A DNA stretch of 46,102 nt. Source: Desulfobacterales bacterium HSG2 (GTDB lineage: Bacteria; Desulfobacterota; Desulfobacteria; Desulfobacterales; 4be13). Both the position numbers and the translations under genes were made by a program. The stretch covers positions 1-46,102 of the forward strand of contig JAUCGI010000020.1 of assembly GCA_030378035.1 (NCBI GenBank). The letters are read 5' to 3'. Under the pieces are notes generated by a model. It was not told the DNA's origin. It saw nothing but the letters and a program-made list of their open reading frames with translations, and did no database searches. Shown one piece after another: positions 8,570-17,126 of this stretch (the first letter of the stretch is position 1; every line of letters starts with the position of its first letter).

Positions 8570-8682
8570 CTTTATGTGAACAGCCTCGCAATATGGCCTT
8601 TAAAACCATAACTAAGGCGAAAGACATTGTCTGTGAAGTTGAAGAATTACGCACCAGGAATTCAAACAAAGAAATCGGTTAA
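8570..8682 (+). pseudogene. 3' fragment of the HEPN gene
   Basis: From about 8571 the sequence copies the last ~110 bases of the HEPN gene (1565-1676) almost exactly, including its stop codon, with the last residue changed from Asp to Gly. The catalytic R-x5-H motif is not included. It is directly joined to the mod fragment on its left. Confidence 0.8.
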
Positions 8683-8878
8683 CAATTCTTCCCATCGTTT
8701 CTCAATAAAAATACCTGACAAACTGCATCGGATCACCTGCGAAGTATCCGAGAAAAATAATATTCCGGTAGATGAGATCATTGCCGCGTCACTGGCCCGG
8801 CATCTTTTTCGCATAATTCCGGATCCTTATTTGGAAGAAAGAGCCGCGAGGGCAGCCCCCGGCTACCCGACCGTTTAA
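8627..8878 (+). CDS. Ribbon-helix-helix-like small protein (most complete copy)
   Basis: The frame starts at TTG 8627 or GTG 8633, inside the HEPN fragment, and encodes up to 83 residues. The segment RFSIKIPDKLHRITCEVSE, then NIPVDEIIAASLARHL, has the strand-helix-helix pattern of CopG/Arc-type DNA-binding antitoxins, so autoregulation and antitoxin function are plausible. The C terminus (AAPGYPTV) differs from that of the copy at 5864 (VPPDDYDRL), so the last few codons are probably replaced. It has lost its full HEPN partner at this site. The fold assignment is by pattern only. Copies at 1621 and 5916 are truncated in complementary ways. Confidence 0.6.
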   Translation: MSVKLKNYAPGIQTKKSVNNSSHRFSIKIPDKLHRITCEVSEKNNIPVDEIIAASLARHLFRIIPDPYLEERAARAAPGYPTV

Positions 8879-8919
8879 GAAACATCATATTATATTAGGG
8901 TCTGAATCAGATTTGACAA

Positions 8920-9705
8920 ATGAGCAATTTATCTTTCAGTGAACTTGAGAAGCAGTATGTTCAGTTTCAAAAGAATATCTGTGGCAAAATCGGTGAATCT
9001 GTTATCAGTGAATATGCAAGTACTCTTGAAAAGGATATATATTATCCGCTTAATGACTTGGTTCTGAAAACAGGCAGAGGTACAACACAAATTGACCAGG
9101 TTATTGTTTCAAAGTTCGGCATCTTTGTAGTAGAAGTAAAAAATATAAACGGTCTGATACGGGGAAATATAAATCAGCCCAAGTGGATCTGCCAGCCGTT
9201 TAACAGAAAACCGTATCAGTTTTATAATCCTCTTCATCAGAATGTGTTACATGCAAGAACAATTAAGCGTCTGCTTGATATTTCACAAAAGAAACTTATT
9301 TCAATGATCGTTTTCATAGGCGGGGTATTTGATTCGGCACCTGACAATATCATATCGTCAGATAACTATCTGAGTTATATCAGAAGTTATAATAATCGGC
9401 TGATTACTGATGAAGAAGTAAAAGCGTTTGTTAAAATAATTATTGATAATCAGCTATCTCCGAAAGATCATCAGGAATACATCAGTCAGATAAATAAGAA
9501 ACTGGCATCAGGCGAAATAGTTCCCAAATGCCCCCGGTGTAATAAAAAAATGATAAGAAGAATTGCAAAACAAGGACCGAGAAAAGGGAAACCTTTTTGG
9601 GGATGCAGCAGTTTTCCGTCATGTCGGGGGACCGTAAATATCAAAACAGAAGAAGAAAAAGTGAAAGAAGAAATACAAGCATTTTTCAGACTGTTTGATA
9701 TATAA
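8920..9705 (+). CDS. NERD domain protein with topoisomerase-type zinc finger
   Basis: This 261-residue protein has an N-terminal NERD nuclease-related domain. GKIGESVISEYASTL leads to DQVIVSKFGIFVVEVKN, where D, E-x-K and the strand pattern fit a PD-(D/E)XK-like core at residues about 54-76. QPFNRKPYQFYNPLHQN follows, as is usual in the family. Residues about 204-236 form a four-cysteine zinc finger of the topoisomerase I C-terminal type (CPRC, then CSSFPSC). Such proteins are linked to DNA processing and to defence islands. It stands alone, about 40 bases after the RHH-like frame, with a weak ribosome site. A nuclease role is inferred from the family. Confidence 0.85.
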   Translation: MSNLSFSELEKQYVQFQKNICGKIGESVISEYASTLEKDIYYPLNDLVLKTGRGTTQIDQVIVSKFGIFVVEVKNINGLIRGNINQPKWICQPFNRKPYQFYNPLHQNVLHARTIKRLLDISQKKLISMIVFIGGVFDSAPDNIISSDNYLSYIRSYNNRLITDEEVKAFVKIIIDNQLSPKDHQEYISQINKKLASGEIVPKCPRCNKKMIRRIAKQGPRKGKPFWGCSSFPSCRGTVNIKTEEEKVKEEIQAFFRLFDI

Positions 9706-9929
9706 ATCAATATGTTGAATTAAAGAACGAAAATCGGATGATAAAAAAACGCATAACTTTCATTGAAGCGGACGGGTACTTTCTTCAGTTGACGGGATAT
9801 TGGTAACGACGGGGTCTTAATACAAAGGTGTCTTGGTAACGATTCCGCACCCAACGCTTAATTCAATGTTAGACCAGTTTGGCAATAACTTTAACTGTTA
9901 ATGAAGAAAGGAGAAAGGAGGAAACAAAA

Positions 9930-10853
9930 ATGAAGAAACTGAGAACATTGGCTATTATTCTGATAGCCGCTTTTGCGGGAACGAACGCAATTAACGCGGT
10001 ATCTGTCAGTGCGGCTGAAGTTAAAATGGTTGTGACGGCTGCTTTTGTATCTGAAAAAGGTCACTCTGTGTATGAGGAGCTTGCCTCCCATCTTAGCAAA
10101 AAAACCGGATGGCAGGTAAAGGTTGTTTCCGGGCTTTCTTATTCCGAGGCTGACGAAATGATTGAAACAGGTGTGGTTCCTGTGGGTTTTGTATGCGGTT
10201 TGCCTTATGTCACAAAGGCTGAAAAAAAATTGGTGGAACTTGTGGCGATACCGGTCATGAATCTTAAAAGCAACACATTCCCGGATGCTCCCGGTTATGA
10301 AAACATACCGGGCAAATATTATTCGTACACAATTGTTAAGAAAGGTTCGAGAATAAGGAATTGGGCGGATATGAGAGACAAAACTTATGCATTCAACGAT
10401 ACAGGTTCAAACAGCGGATATAACATGCCGCGCTCAAAACTGATTTCCATGGGAAAAGACTGGAGCTATTTTTCAAAGGTGATCAAGTCGGGTTCCCATG
10501 AAGAGTCGATCCGGATGGTTGCCAATGGTATTGTGGATGCATCATCGGTTGATTCTCTTGTTCTTGACTATGACCGCAGTATCGGTGACGAATCCGCTTT
10601 GGGAGTGGAGATTGTTGAAGTGCTTGGCCCTGCGGGCGCACCGCCCGTGGTGATCTCGACCAAAAGCAATCCGGCCCTGAAGCCTAAGTTGATCGAAGTG
10701 CTCACCGGTATGCATAACGACCCCGAAGGCAGAAAAATTTTGGGCAAAGCGCTGCTTCTGAGGTTTGATCCGCCCGACGATACCAATTATGACGATATTC
10801 GGGAAATGGTTAATACGGCTAAACAAAAGGGGTTTAAGGACCCTGATTGGTAA
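9930..10853 (+). CDS. PhnD-like periplasmic binding protein
   Basis: The ATG at 9930 follows a strong AAAGGAGG site. An in-frame upstream start at 9879 lacks one. The 307-residue product begins with a signal peptide (KKLRTLAIILIAAFAG, cleavage likely near VSAAEV). The mature part matches phosphate/phosphonate-type substrate-binding proteins: a VTAAF strand, SGLSYSEADEMIETG, VGFVCGLPYV, and a second lobe with DMRDKTYAFNDTGSNSGY and VVISTKSNP. No ABC permease or ATPase gene is near. It lies about 180 bases upstream of a chemotaxis receptor, so it most likely delivers ligand to that receptor rather than to a transporter. Ligand unknown. Confidence 0.8.
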   Translation: MKKLRTLAIILIAAFAGTNAINAVSVSAAEVKMVVTAAFVSEKGHSVYEELASHLSKKTGWQVKVVSGLSYSEADEMIETGVVPVGFVCGLPYVTKAEKKLVELVAIPVMNLKSNTFPDAPGYENIPGKYYSYTIVKKGSRIRNWADMRDKTYAFNDTGSNSGYNMPRSKLISMGKDWSYFSKVIKSGSHEESIRMVANGIVDASSVDSLVLDYDRSIGDESALGVEIVEVLGPAGAPPVVISTKSNPALKPKLIEVLTGMHNDPEGRKILGKALLLRFDPPDDTNYDDIREMVNTAKQKGFKDPDW

Positions 10854-10990
10854 ATTGCCATAACGGACAGTGCCATACAAGCAATGCTGAATATTATTCA
10901 GCAAAGAACAACTCGATGCTGTCAGAGAGTTTAACGCTTTGGTAAACGGCATTCAGCATTATATGCGGAGCACTATCCCATAATGCCCCT

Positions 10991-11018
10991 GATGCCGTCT
11001 CGGATATGGGACGGCATC
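10991..11018 (+). promoter_or_regulatory. Stem-loop just before the receptor ribosome site
   Basis: GATGCCGTC and GACGGCATC form a perfect 9-bp stem around a 10-base loop. It ends 6 bases before the CAGGAG ribosome site of the receptor gene. There is no T-tract, so it is more likely a processing, stability or translation-control hairpin between two co-transcribed genes than a terminator. Confidence 0.55.
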
Positions 11019-11036
11019 AGGATACAGGAGAAAAAA

Positions 11037-12929
11037 ATGAAGCTGAATATAAGACGAAAAATATTGGGGGTCACAATATTTTCCTTTGTTTCTGCCATTA
11101 TAATAATAATGGTCATTGTTTACAGCAAAATAAACACAATAAACCAGAAGGCCCATAATAAAAATCTTGTTTCGACAATAGCCAGTGTGGAAAATCTTTT
11201 CAGGGATTTTTCGTCAAAATCTTCTAATTATACAAATTTTCTGGCTGCGGATCCCGAGTTTGAAAAAGCAATGTATTATGCTTCCGAACTGGGAAAAACA
11301 GAGGACCTGACTTCCAAGACGGAAGCAGTGACAGGCACACTTGATTTTACCATTTTTAAAATGTTCAATCCTGAACGTGAAATTCTGGCTGATGCGTTTG
11401 GAAATAAGAATGAAAAAGAAGAAAAAGCTGAAATCATCGGAGACGGAACCGCCCGAATTTATTTAAAAGATGATTTCACAATTGAAACAGCAGCTAAAAT
11501 TGAGCGTTATAAAAAAGATGCGGGAATGGTTGTCGGCGGTTACAGACTGGACACTGTTTTTTTAAACAGGTTAAAAGAAATCAGTAAAACCGATATTGCT
11601 CTCATATCTCCGACAGGTGATATCAGGGCATCCACAGTTGACGGAATCAGGATTGACATACATTCTGCCAAAGAAGGAGAAATCTTTGAACTTGTTGTCA
11701 ATGAAACACCTTATTTTATCCAAATGTCAACATGGAAAGAGGATGAGAAGGAAATCGGGCATCTTCTTGTGGCATCCGATGCTACGGAAATGAGAAGAGA
11801 TGCCGAAAATGCTGTGCTTGCTGTTCTTCTTGCCTCAGTTGCGGTAAGTCTGCTTGCAATAGCATTAATCACTCTGATAATCAATCGTATTATCAGTCCG
11901 ATAATACAAGCTGTCGGCTTTGCCCGGAAATTGTCAGAAGGGGACCTTAATATAAAAGTGAGAATAACCGGCAAAGATGAGACAGGGCAATTACAGTCGG
12001 CAATGAAAACAATGATAGAAAAATTTGGCAAGTTTGCCATTGATATTAAGAAGTCAGCAGAACTGACTGCCTCAGGCAGTCAGCATATAAAAAAAGCCTC
12101 CGAGGAAATATCCGCCGGTTCTTCTGAACAGGGTGCTTCGGCTGAAGAGATTTCATCGTCTATGGAGCAGATGGCCGCCATTATCAGACAGAATGCGGAT
12201 AATGCAATACAGACCGAAAGAATAGCAATAAAAGCCGCAGATGATGCACAGGAAAGTGGAAAAGCTGTATTTGACACTGTGTCAGCGATGAAGCAGATTT
12301 CTGAAAAGATACTCTTTATCGAAGAAATTGCCAGAAAGACAGACCTTTTAGCTTTGAATGCGGCCATTGAGGCGGCAAGAGCAGGAGAAGTCGGCAGAGG
12401 CTTTGCTGTTGTAGCTTCGGAAGTTCGCCAATTAGCCGAGCATACCCAGGAAGCTGCGCTGACAATCAGAGAATTGTCAGTTGCCAGCATACAGGTTGCG
12501 GAAAATGCCGGCACCATGCTGAACAGGCTTTTGCCGGATATTCAGAAAACTGCGGATCTTGTGCAGGAAATCAGTTCTGCAAGCATCGAACAGGATAAAG
12601 GCGCAGAACAGATAAACAAGGCTATTCAACAGTTGAATACGGTTATACAGCAGAATGTGTCGGCATCCGAGGATATGACTTCAATGTCTGAAGAACTTTC
12701 AAGTCAGGCTGAACAACTCCGGGAAGCAACAGAATTTTTCAAAATTGATTACACTTCTCAGGAAGAAACAGCGTATGAACTGGATAAGCTGAAAGATATT
12801 TTACCCAAAGATATCGAAAAGTTCAAAGCTATTTTAAGGCTATTCGAAGATTCAGGCGATGCTGAGAAGCCCGAAAAAAGTGAAGCGGAAAACAATGATA
12901 AGCATGATTCTGAATTTATGGAATATTAA
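11037..12929 (+). CDS. Methyl-accepting chemotaxis protein
   Basis: The start ATG 11037 has CAGGAG 7 bases upstream; an earlier in-frame ATG at 10983 runs through the hairpin. The 630-residue product has a first membrane segment at about 10-30 (ILGVTIFSFVSAIIIIMVIVY), a periplasmic sensor of roughly 230 residues, a second membrane segment at about 262-285, a HAMP domain, and a long cytoplasmic signalling helix bundle. The hairpin tip reads EIARKTDLLALNAAIEAARAGE, the conserved CheA/CheW contact. The C terminus is acidic and low-complexity, without an obvious CheR-tethering pentapeptide. Pairing with the upstream PhnD-like protein suggests indirect ligand sensing through that protein. Confidence 0.92.
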   Translation: MKLNIRRKILGVTIFSFVSAIIIIMVIVYSKINTINQKAHNKNLVSTIASVENLFRDFSSKSSNYTNFLAADPEFEKAMYYASELGKTEDLTSKTEAVTGTLDFTIFKMFNPEREILADAFGNKNEKEEKAEIIGDGTARIYLKDDFTIETAAKIERYKKDAGMVVGGYRLDTVFLNRLKEISKTDIALISPTGDIRASTVDGIRIDIHSAKEGEIFELVVNETPYFIQMSTWKEDEKEIGHLLVASDATEMRRDAENAVLAVLLASVAVSLLAIALITLIINRIISPIIQAVGFARKLSEGDLNIKVRITGKDETGQLQSAMKTMIEKFGKFAIDIKKSAELTASGSQHIKKASEEISAGSSEQGASAEEISSSMEQMAAIIRQNADNAIQTERIAIKAADDAQESGKAVFDTVSAMKQISEKILFIEEIARKTDLLALNAAIEAARAGEVGRGFAVVASEVRQLAEHTQEAALTIRELSVASIQVAENAGTMLNRLLPDIQKTADLVQEISSASIEQDKGAEQINKAIQQLNTVIQQNVSASEDMTSMSEELSSQAEQLREATEFFKIDYTSQEETAYELDKLKDILPKDIEKFKAILRLFEDSGDAEKPEKSEAENNDKHDSEFMEY

Positions 12930-12980
12930 TTGTTTAATTACTTAAGCTGCGGGTGAATTTTTTGGTCATTAGTGCGCCAG

Positions 12981-13252
12981 GCGAACTTGCAGGTGTTCTT
13001 GCACTGACCGGTGAGGATGACCGGGTGTTTGATCCCTATGCCGGTGTGGGTTCGTCTCTGATTGCCGCTGTCAAAAACAGCAGACGTGCGATGGGAAGTG
13101 AGAAAGAATCCGATTATGTCAGTATTGCCCGTGAGCGCATTGTTTCTTTTTTAAACGGAACATTGCGCCTGAGACCCATGGAAAAGCCTGTTCACGAGCC
13201 GACCGGAAGGGAAAGGGTGTCTCAGATTCCTTTGGAATGGAGAGATAAATGA
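12981..13252 (+). pseudogene. 3' fragment of a BglII-type methyltransferase gene
   Basis: This piece matches 38580-38851 closely: FDPYAGVGSSLIAAVKN, then PTGRERVSQIPLEWR. The N-terminal two thirds, with the SPPY catalytic motif, are missing. The downstream restriction gene is also missing; only about ATGATTAT remains at the place where it would start. The open frame continues upstream to 12953 in unrelated sequence. It is a dead remnant of a second copy of the restriction-modification system that is intact near 37902. Confidence 0.85.
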
Positions 13253-13343
13253 TTATTATGCAAAGGTATGGAAATAATATATGCCGGCATAGCAACAAAT
13301 AAGGACAGATTTCAAACTATTATGAAAAGAAAGGAAGGACAAA

Positions 13344-13988
13344 ATGAGCGAACCGGACATTGTGACACTCAGTTTTAAAGAATGCACCTTATTGAAATTG
13401 GAGAAAAATTTTGGTTTGAAAGAAGTGCCGGAAAGTCAGGTCCTGGAGGATTGGCTGACAGGGGCATCCGACATTTCCGAGTTCGAGCGGCAGACACTCC
13501 TTAATCTTCGGAGAAAATTAAAACTGAACGTACATGATTGGAACGAGGCCGAACTTGCTCATTATTTCATAGGGCCTCTGATGACTCTGGTTGACTATAC
13601 CACGGACCGCTTCAATCTTTTCGCGGAAAGACCCTTCGCCGGTGTTGTGGAAGGGATTGAACTGAAAGGCAGGCCGGACGGCATCATCGCGACAGGTCTC
13701 CGTGAGCCGGAGAAACCCTTTTTCTGTTTTCAGGAATACAAAAAGGAGCTGGATCCCGAAGGCGACCCCGCGGGACAGGCCCTGGGAGCGATGCTCGCGG
13801 CCCAGGAGATCAATGAGCACAGGCATCCGATATACGGATGTTATGTCAAAGGGAGAGGCTGGTTTTTTATGGTTCTGCACGGAAAACAGTACTGCATCGG
13901 CGAGCCGTACATTGCCACCCGTGATGACATTTCCGAGATTTTCAGAATACTGAAGGTGTTAAAGCAGATAATCTTAGAGATGACCTGA
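13344..13988 (+). CDS. Predicted PD-(D/E)XK nuclease-like protein
   Basis: This soluble protein of 214 residues has a good ribosome site (AAGGAAGGAC). The middle carries a nuclease-like arrangement: GRPDGIIATG (Asp on a strand), then FCFQEYKKELDPEGDP, giving an E-Y-K motif, then GQALGAMLAAQEIN as the following helix. This fits the D...E-x-K core of the PD-(D/E)XK superfamily, often seen in defence or mobile-element genes. I cannot assign a named family or confirm catalysis. The stop codon TGA (13986-13988) lies inside the first bases of a CTGATTATAA-ended element, so the element provides the end of the gene and may have shortened it. Confidence 0.6.
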   Translation: MSEPDIVTLSFKECTLLKLEKNFGLKEVPESQVLEDWLTGASDISEFERQTLLNLRRKLKLNVHDWNEAELAHYFIGPLMTLVDYTTDRFNLFAERPFAGVVEGIELKGRPDGIIATGLREPEKPFFCFQEYKKELDPEGDPAGQALGAMLAAQEINEHRHPIYGCYVKGRGWFFMVLHGKQYCIGEPYIATRDDISEIFRILKVLKQIILEMT

Positions 13989-14124
13989 TTATAACGCCTT
14001 TTGGGGAACTTTGTTTTCAGAGGCCCCGCCCCTGTCATTCCGGGCAAAAATGATAAAAATCGGCAGGATTTTTATCATTTTTGACCCGGAATCCACCTTG
14101 CTCCCCAAAAGGCGTTATAATCAG
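13985..14124. mobile_element. 140-bp MITE-like element with CTGATTATAACGCC ends
   Basis: The first ~23 bases (CTGATTATAACGCCTTTTGG onward) are the reverse complement of the last 23. In the middle lies a second palindrome, bounded by TGTCATTCCGGGC and GACCCGGAATCCA, with an ATGATAAAAATC / GATTTTTATCAT stem (14032-14095). Related elements lie at 20159, 28068, 29811 and 37411. It supplies the stop codon of the preceding gene and, in RNA, could act as a strong bidirectional hairpin. Confidence 0.85.
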
Positions 14125-14419
14125 AAGATGACGAAGGAGGAGACTGAAGAACCTTTAATATGACTCGAAGTACCTAAAGAACCATGTTGAGTGATTAACA
14201 TCTCGAATTAGGAAACTGCATAATTACCGGCTGACAGGTCATTCATGCCTGCCTGCCAACCCGCCGGATTCAGTGCGAAGCCGAGACCAAAGATGATAAT
14301 CCTCAAAAAGTGTTCGTTGTATTCGGCCCTGAACATGCGCCGCTGCAACAGACGTGTGGTGGAAAACGCCTGGCACCCATTGTATATTGTATTAACAAAA
14401 TAATTATCGGAGGAAATAT
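14125..14419. other. Intergenic stretch with an unidentified C-terminal-like fragment
   Basis: No complete gene is seen. A frame ending near 14420 reads NPQKVFVVFGPEHAPLQQT before turning into meaningless sequence. This looks like a short piece of a real protein, but I cannot name it. The last 20 bases carry the GGAGG ribosome site of the following binding-protein gene. Confidence 0.3.
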
Positions 14420-15160
14420 ATGAAAAAACTCTTACTCGTAGTGGTGATTGTTGCTGTGACCTCTGGCCAAGTATTCGGTCAGGAACCTATGAAACTGAAT
14501 TATCCCAATTTTGCGCCTTTTTCGTGGAAGGACACAGACGGTCGGATGAAAGGAATCTTCATAGATGTTCATAATGAGGCGCTGGGGAAACGTATGGAAA
14601 TTCCTGTCACGCATACGGAGTACCCGTGGAAGAGAGCGCAGCATCTGGTGAAAAGAGGAAAGGCGGATGCTTTTACAACTGTGCCGACACCCGAACGGCG
14701 GGAATATACTGAGATAAGCAGCGAATCTGTTGTTGTCTCAGACATGATTCTGTTTGCAAACAAAAAGAATCCGAAAGTCGGAGAATTCGGGAAAATCAGG
14801 AAAATTTCCGATCTGAAAGGATTCAGGCTGCTGGATTATATCGGAAACGGATGGGCAGAAAAGAATCTCGCAGGTCTTAATGTAACCTGGGGGGATGACA
14901 TAAAGCAGATTCTGAAGGCACTGGCCGCGGGAAGAGGGGATCTGTTCATACATCCTGTCCATGTAACTGTTTATAATATAAAAAAGCTGGGTTTGCAAGA
15001 GCAGATTCTGAAAATTCACAGTGTCATGGAATCGGTCTCTTTCAATCTGTGCATCGGAAAAAAGTCCTCTTATGTGAATATTCTTCCCAAATTCGATGAG
15101 ACAATCAGGGAAATGAGAAAGGACGGCACATTGCAAAAAATTTATGATAACTACAGATAA
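14420..15160 (+). CDS. Secreted SBP_bac_3-like solute-binding protein
   Basis: This 246-residue protein has a signal peptide (KKLLLVVVIVAVTSG, cleavage near VFGQ). The mature part fits family 3 periplasmic binding proteins: NFAPFSWKDTDGRMKGIFIDV, a first-lobe PWKRAQHLVKRGKADAF segment, then GFRLLDYIGNGWAEK and a C-terminal MRKDGTLQKIYDNYR helix. There is a strong GGAGG site 7 bases before the ATG. No amino-acid permease genes are near. The next gene is a membrane SpoIIE-type phosphatase, so a sensory role feeding that protein is plausible. Ligand unknown. Confidence 0.8.
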   Translation: MKKLLLVVVIVAVTSGQVFGQEPMKLNYPNFAPFSWKDTDGRMKGIFIDVHNEALGKRMEIPVTHTEYPWKRAQHLVKRGKADAFTTVPTPERREYTEISSESVVVSDMILFANKKNPKVGEFGKIRKISDLKGFRLLDYIGNGWAEKNLAGLNVTWGDDIKQILKALAAGRGDLFIHPVHVTVYNIKKLGLQEQILKIHSVMESVSFNLCIGKKSSYVNILPKFDETIREMRKDGTLQKIYDNYR

Positions 15161-15368
15161 AGAGGCATAACGACAGAGGACCGAGGAGATTCGGACAAGA
15201 CTCTGCGGTCCTCCGCGTCCTCTGCGATACCGGAGCGATTCGCTGTTGTTCCTTAATCGGTAATATTACCCGAGAGGGGGCAGTCGGATAACTAACTGTC
15301 CCACCTCGATTATTTTTCATGAAACAGAGAACATGATTACGAGAAACGATCAGCCGGGACGATAAACT

Positions 15369-16859
15369 ATGAACAAAAAATTATTTTGCAACGATTTTCA
15401 GATAAACAGTATTCGGGCAAAGTTGAGCTTGATCCTTATTCTTGCGGTCACAGCCATATTTGCAGGATTTGCTTTTTTTAACTACGTTACAACCAAATCC
15501 GATATGAACTCAGAATTATACAGTTTAAGGGATTCTTTGGCCAAACAGTTGTCAGAAAGTCTGATATTTCCCCTGTGGAATTTTGAGGAAGAATCACTTG
15601 AAAAAATTGTGAATTCGGAAATGCTTGAAAAGCAGGTGTATGCCATTCTTATCAGAAATGAAGACGGCGATATCGTTTATGGTAAAATGAGAGATGATCA
15701 TTGGAATCTTATTGAAAGCGGAGAAGAAATTTCCGGGAATTATTATTTTAAAAGCGAAAGTATTTCAAAAAGTGACCAAAAATTCGGCTCTGTCGAAATT
15801 TTTATCTCACCTGAATTTATGCGGAAGAAGCTGAAAAATTCGACTGTCAACATACTTGTCACATCGCTAATTTTGGATATTTTGCTGGTTTTCATACTTT
15901 TTGTCAGCATCGGAAAAAGTGTGGTGCATCCTGTCCGCCGGCTTGCCGAAAGTGTCCGTATCATTGCTTCGGGCCAGTTGGACAGAGAAATTCATTCCGA
16001 AAGAAAAGACGAAATCGGACAACTGGCATCGGACACGGAATCAATGAGAATGTCCATAAAAGACCTGACGGACAATCTTGAAGGAAAAGTCCGTGAGCGG
16101 ACAAGACAGCTTAAAGAAGCGAGAGATTCCCTGTGGGGCGAAATGGAACTGGCCAAAAAGATACAGACGGTCCTGCTGCCTGAAAGACCTGAAATATCCG
16201 GGTATGACATTGCGGCAAGCATGGAACCTGCCGACGAGGTCGGCGGCGATTATTATGACATTATATCCGTAAAGGGCTACGACTGGATCATCATCGGAGA
16301 TGTCTCGGGACACGGTGTTCCGGCAGGTCTGGTGATGATGATGGTTCAGACGGCGATACACACCGTGCTGACCGGAAATCCGGAAACGCCGCCGTCCCGT
16401 CTGCTCTCCCTCATCAACGGGATAATCTACGGGAACATCGAAAAGATGGATGAGTCGAAGCACATGACCATCGTCGTCCTGGCCGGGGGAAAAGGCGGAA
16501 AATTCTCCTTTGCCGGCCTGCATGAGGACATACTGATCCGGCGGGCGGCCACGGGAAAGGTCGAGGCGGTTGGGACAGACGGGATGTGGATAGGAATAAC
16601 GGATGACATTTCCGAAATGCTGTCCGACGACACGCTGAGACTGGAACCCGGGGACTGCATGGTCCTTTTCACGGACGGCATCACAGAGGCGCGGGGCAGC
16701 GAGAACAACATGTTCTTCGGTGACGAGCGTCTGGTTAGGATAATTGAGGAATCCGGGGAGAGTCCCGCTTCCCAGGTCCATAAAAACATAATCGCCGCGC
16801 TGGAATCCTGGAAAAGGCCGGATGATGTGACGCTTGTTGTTGTGAAGCGGCTGGAATAA
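15369..16859 (+). CDS. Membrane HAMP-PP2C (SpoIIE-type) phosphatase
   Basis: The product has 496 residues. It has a membrane segment at about 17-38, a small periplasmic domain, a second membrane segment at about 160-183, a HAMP domain, a short coiled coil (KVRERTRQLKEARDSL), then a PP2C/SpoIIE domain from about 255. Metal-binding Asp motifs are present: EVGGDYYDI, IIGDVSGHGVPAG and LFTDGITEAR, and the domain ends RPDDVTLVVVKR. Such proteins dephosphorylate STAS-type anti-sigma antagonists or control partner-switching pathways. No STAS or anti-sigma gene is beside it. The upstream binding protein may supply the input. A separate copy of this gene's last ~50 bases is fused to a receptor gene at 29749. 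Confidence 0.9.
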   Translation: MNKKLFCNDFQINSIRAKLSLILILAVTAIFAGFAFFNYVTTKSDMNSELYSLRDSLAKQLSESLIFPLWNFEEESLEKIVNSEMLEKQVYAILIRNEDGDIVYGKMRDDHWNLIESGEEISGNYYFKSESISKSDQKFGSVEIFISPEFMRKKLKNSTVNILVTSLILDILLVFILFVSIGKSVVHPVRRLAESVRIIASGQLDREIHSERKDEIGQLASDTESMRMSIKDLTDNLEGKVRERTRQLKEARDSLWGEMELAKKIQTVLLPERPEISGYDIAASMEPADEVGGDYYDIISVKGYDWIIIGDVSGHGVPAGLVMMMVQTAIHTVLTGNPETPPSRLLSLINGIIYGNIEKMDESKHMTIVVLAGGKGGKFSFAGLHEDILIRRAATGKVEAVGTDGMWIGITDDISEMLSDDTLRLEPGDCMVLFTDGITEARGSENNMFFGDERLVRIIEESGESPASQVHKNIIAALESWKRPDDVTLVVVKRLE

Positions 16860-16889
16860 AAAACAAACTTTTGGTAATGAGCATTGTCT

Positions 16890-17126
16890 GCTCTGATCGT
16901 AAAATCTGAATTCTTATACCAGCAAACCAACGAGGAGACAGTAATGCAACACTGGTTTTTCTGGCTGACGCAATCGCCCCTGAGGTGGCGCATGGCCGTT
17001 CCGGTGAGGCGAAACATTGCGGACGGGATTGCAAATCCCGTCCGGCATGGCTCTGATTGTAAAATCTGATTCTTATACCAGCAAACCAACGAGGAGACAG
17101 TAATGCAACACTGGTTTTTCTGGCTG
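16890..17126 (+). repeat. Two ~77-bp direct repeats, each with a gene start
   Basis: Copies at 16890-16967 and 17050-17126 share CTCTGAT-GTAAAATCTGA, a GAGGAG ribosome site, and an ATG opening MQHWFFWL. They differ by a couple of bases and diverge abruptly afterwards. The duplicated part resembles the start of a small membrane protein gene (possibly NfeD-like, low confidence). Both copies are cut off after 8 codons and continue into different sequence. Confidence 0.8.
17021..17043. repeat. 23-bp perfect palindrome GGACGGGATT-GCA-AATCCCGTCC
   Basis: A perfect 10-bp stem with a GCA centre. It belongs to a family whose centre (ATT-GCAAAT, ATTT-CCAAAT, ATTGGCAAAT) is conserved while the outer arms change. 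Other members are at 26494, 26515, 44683, 45900 and 45934. Confidence 0.7.
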
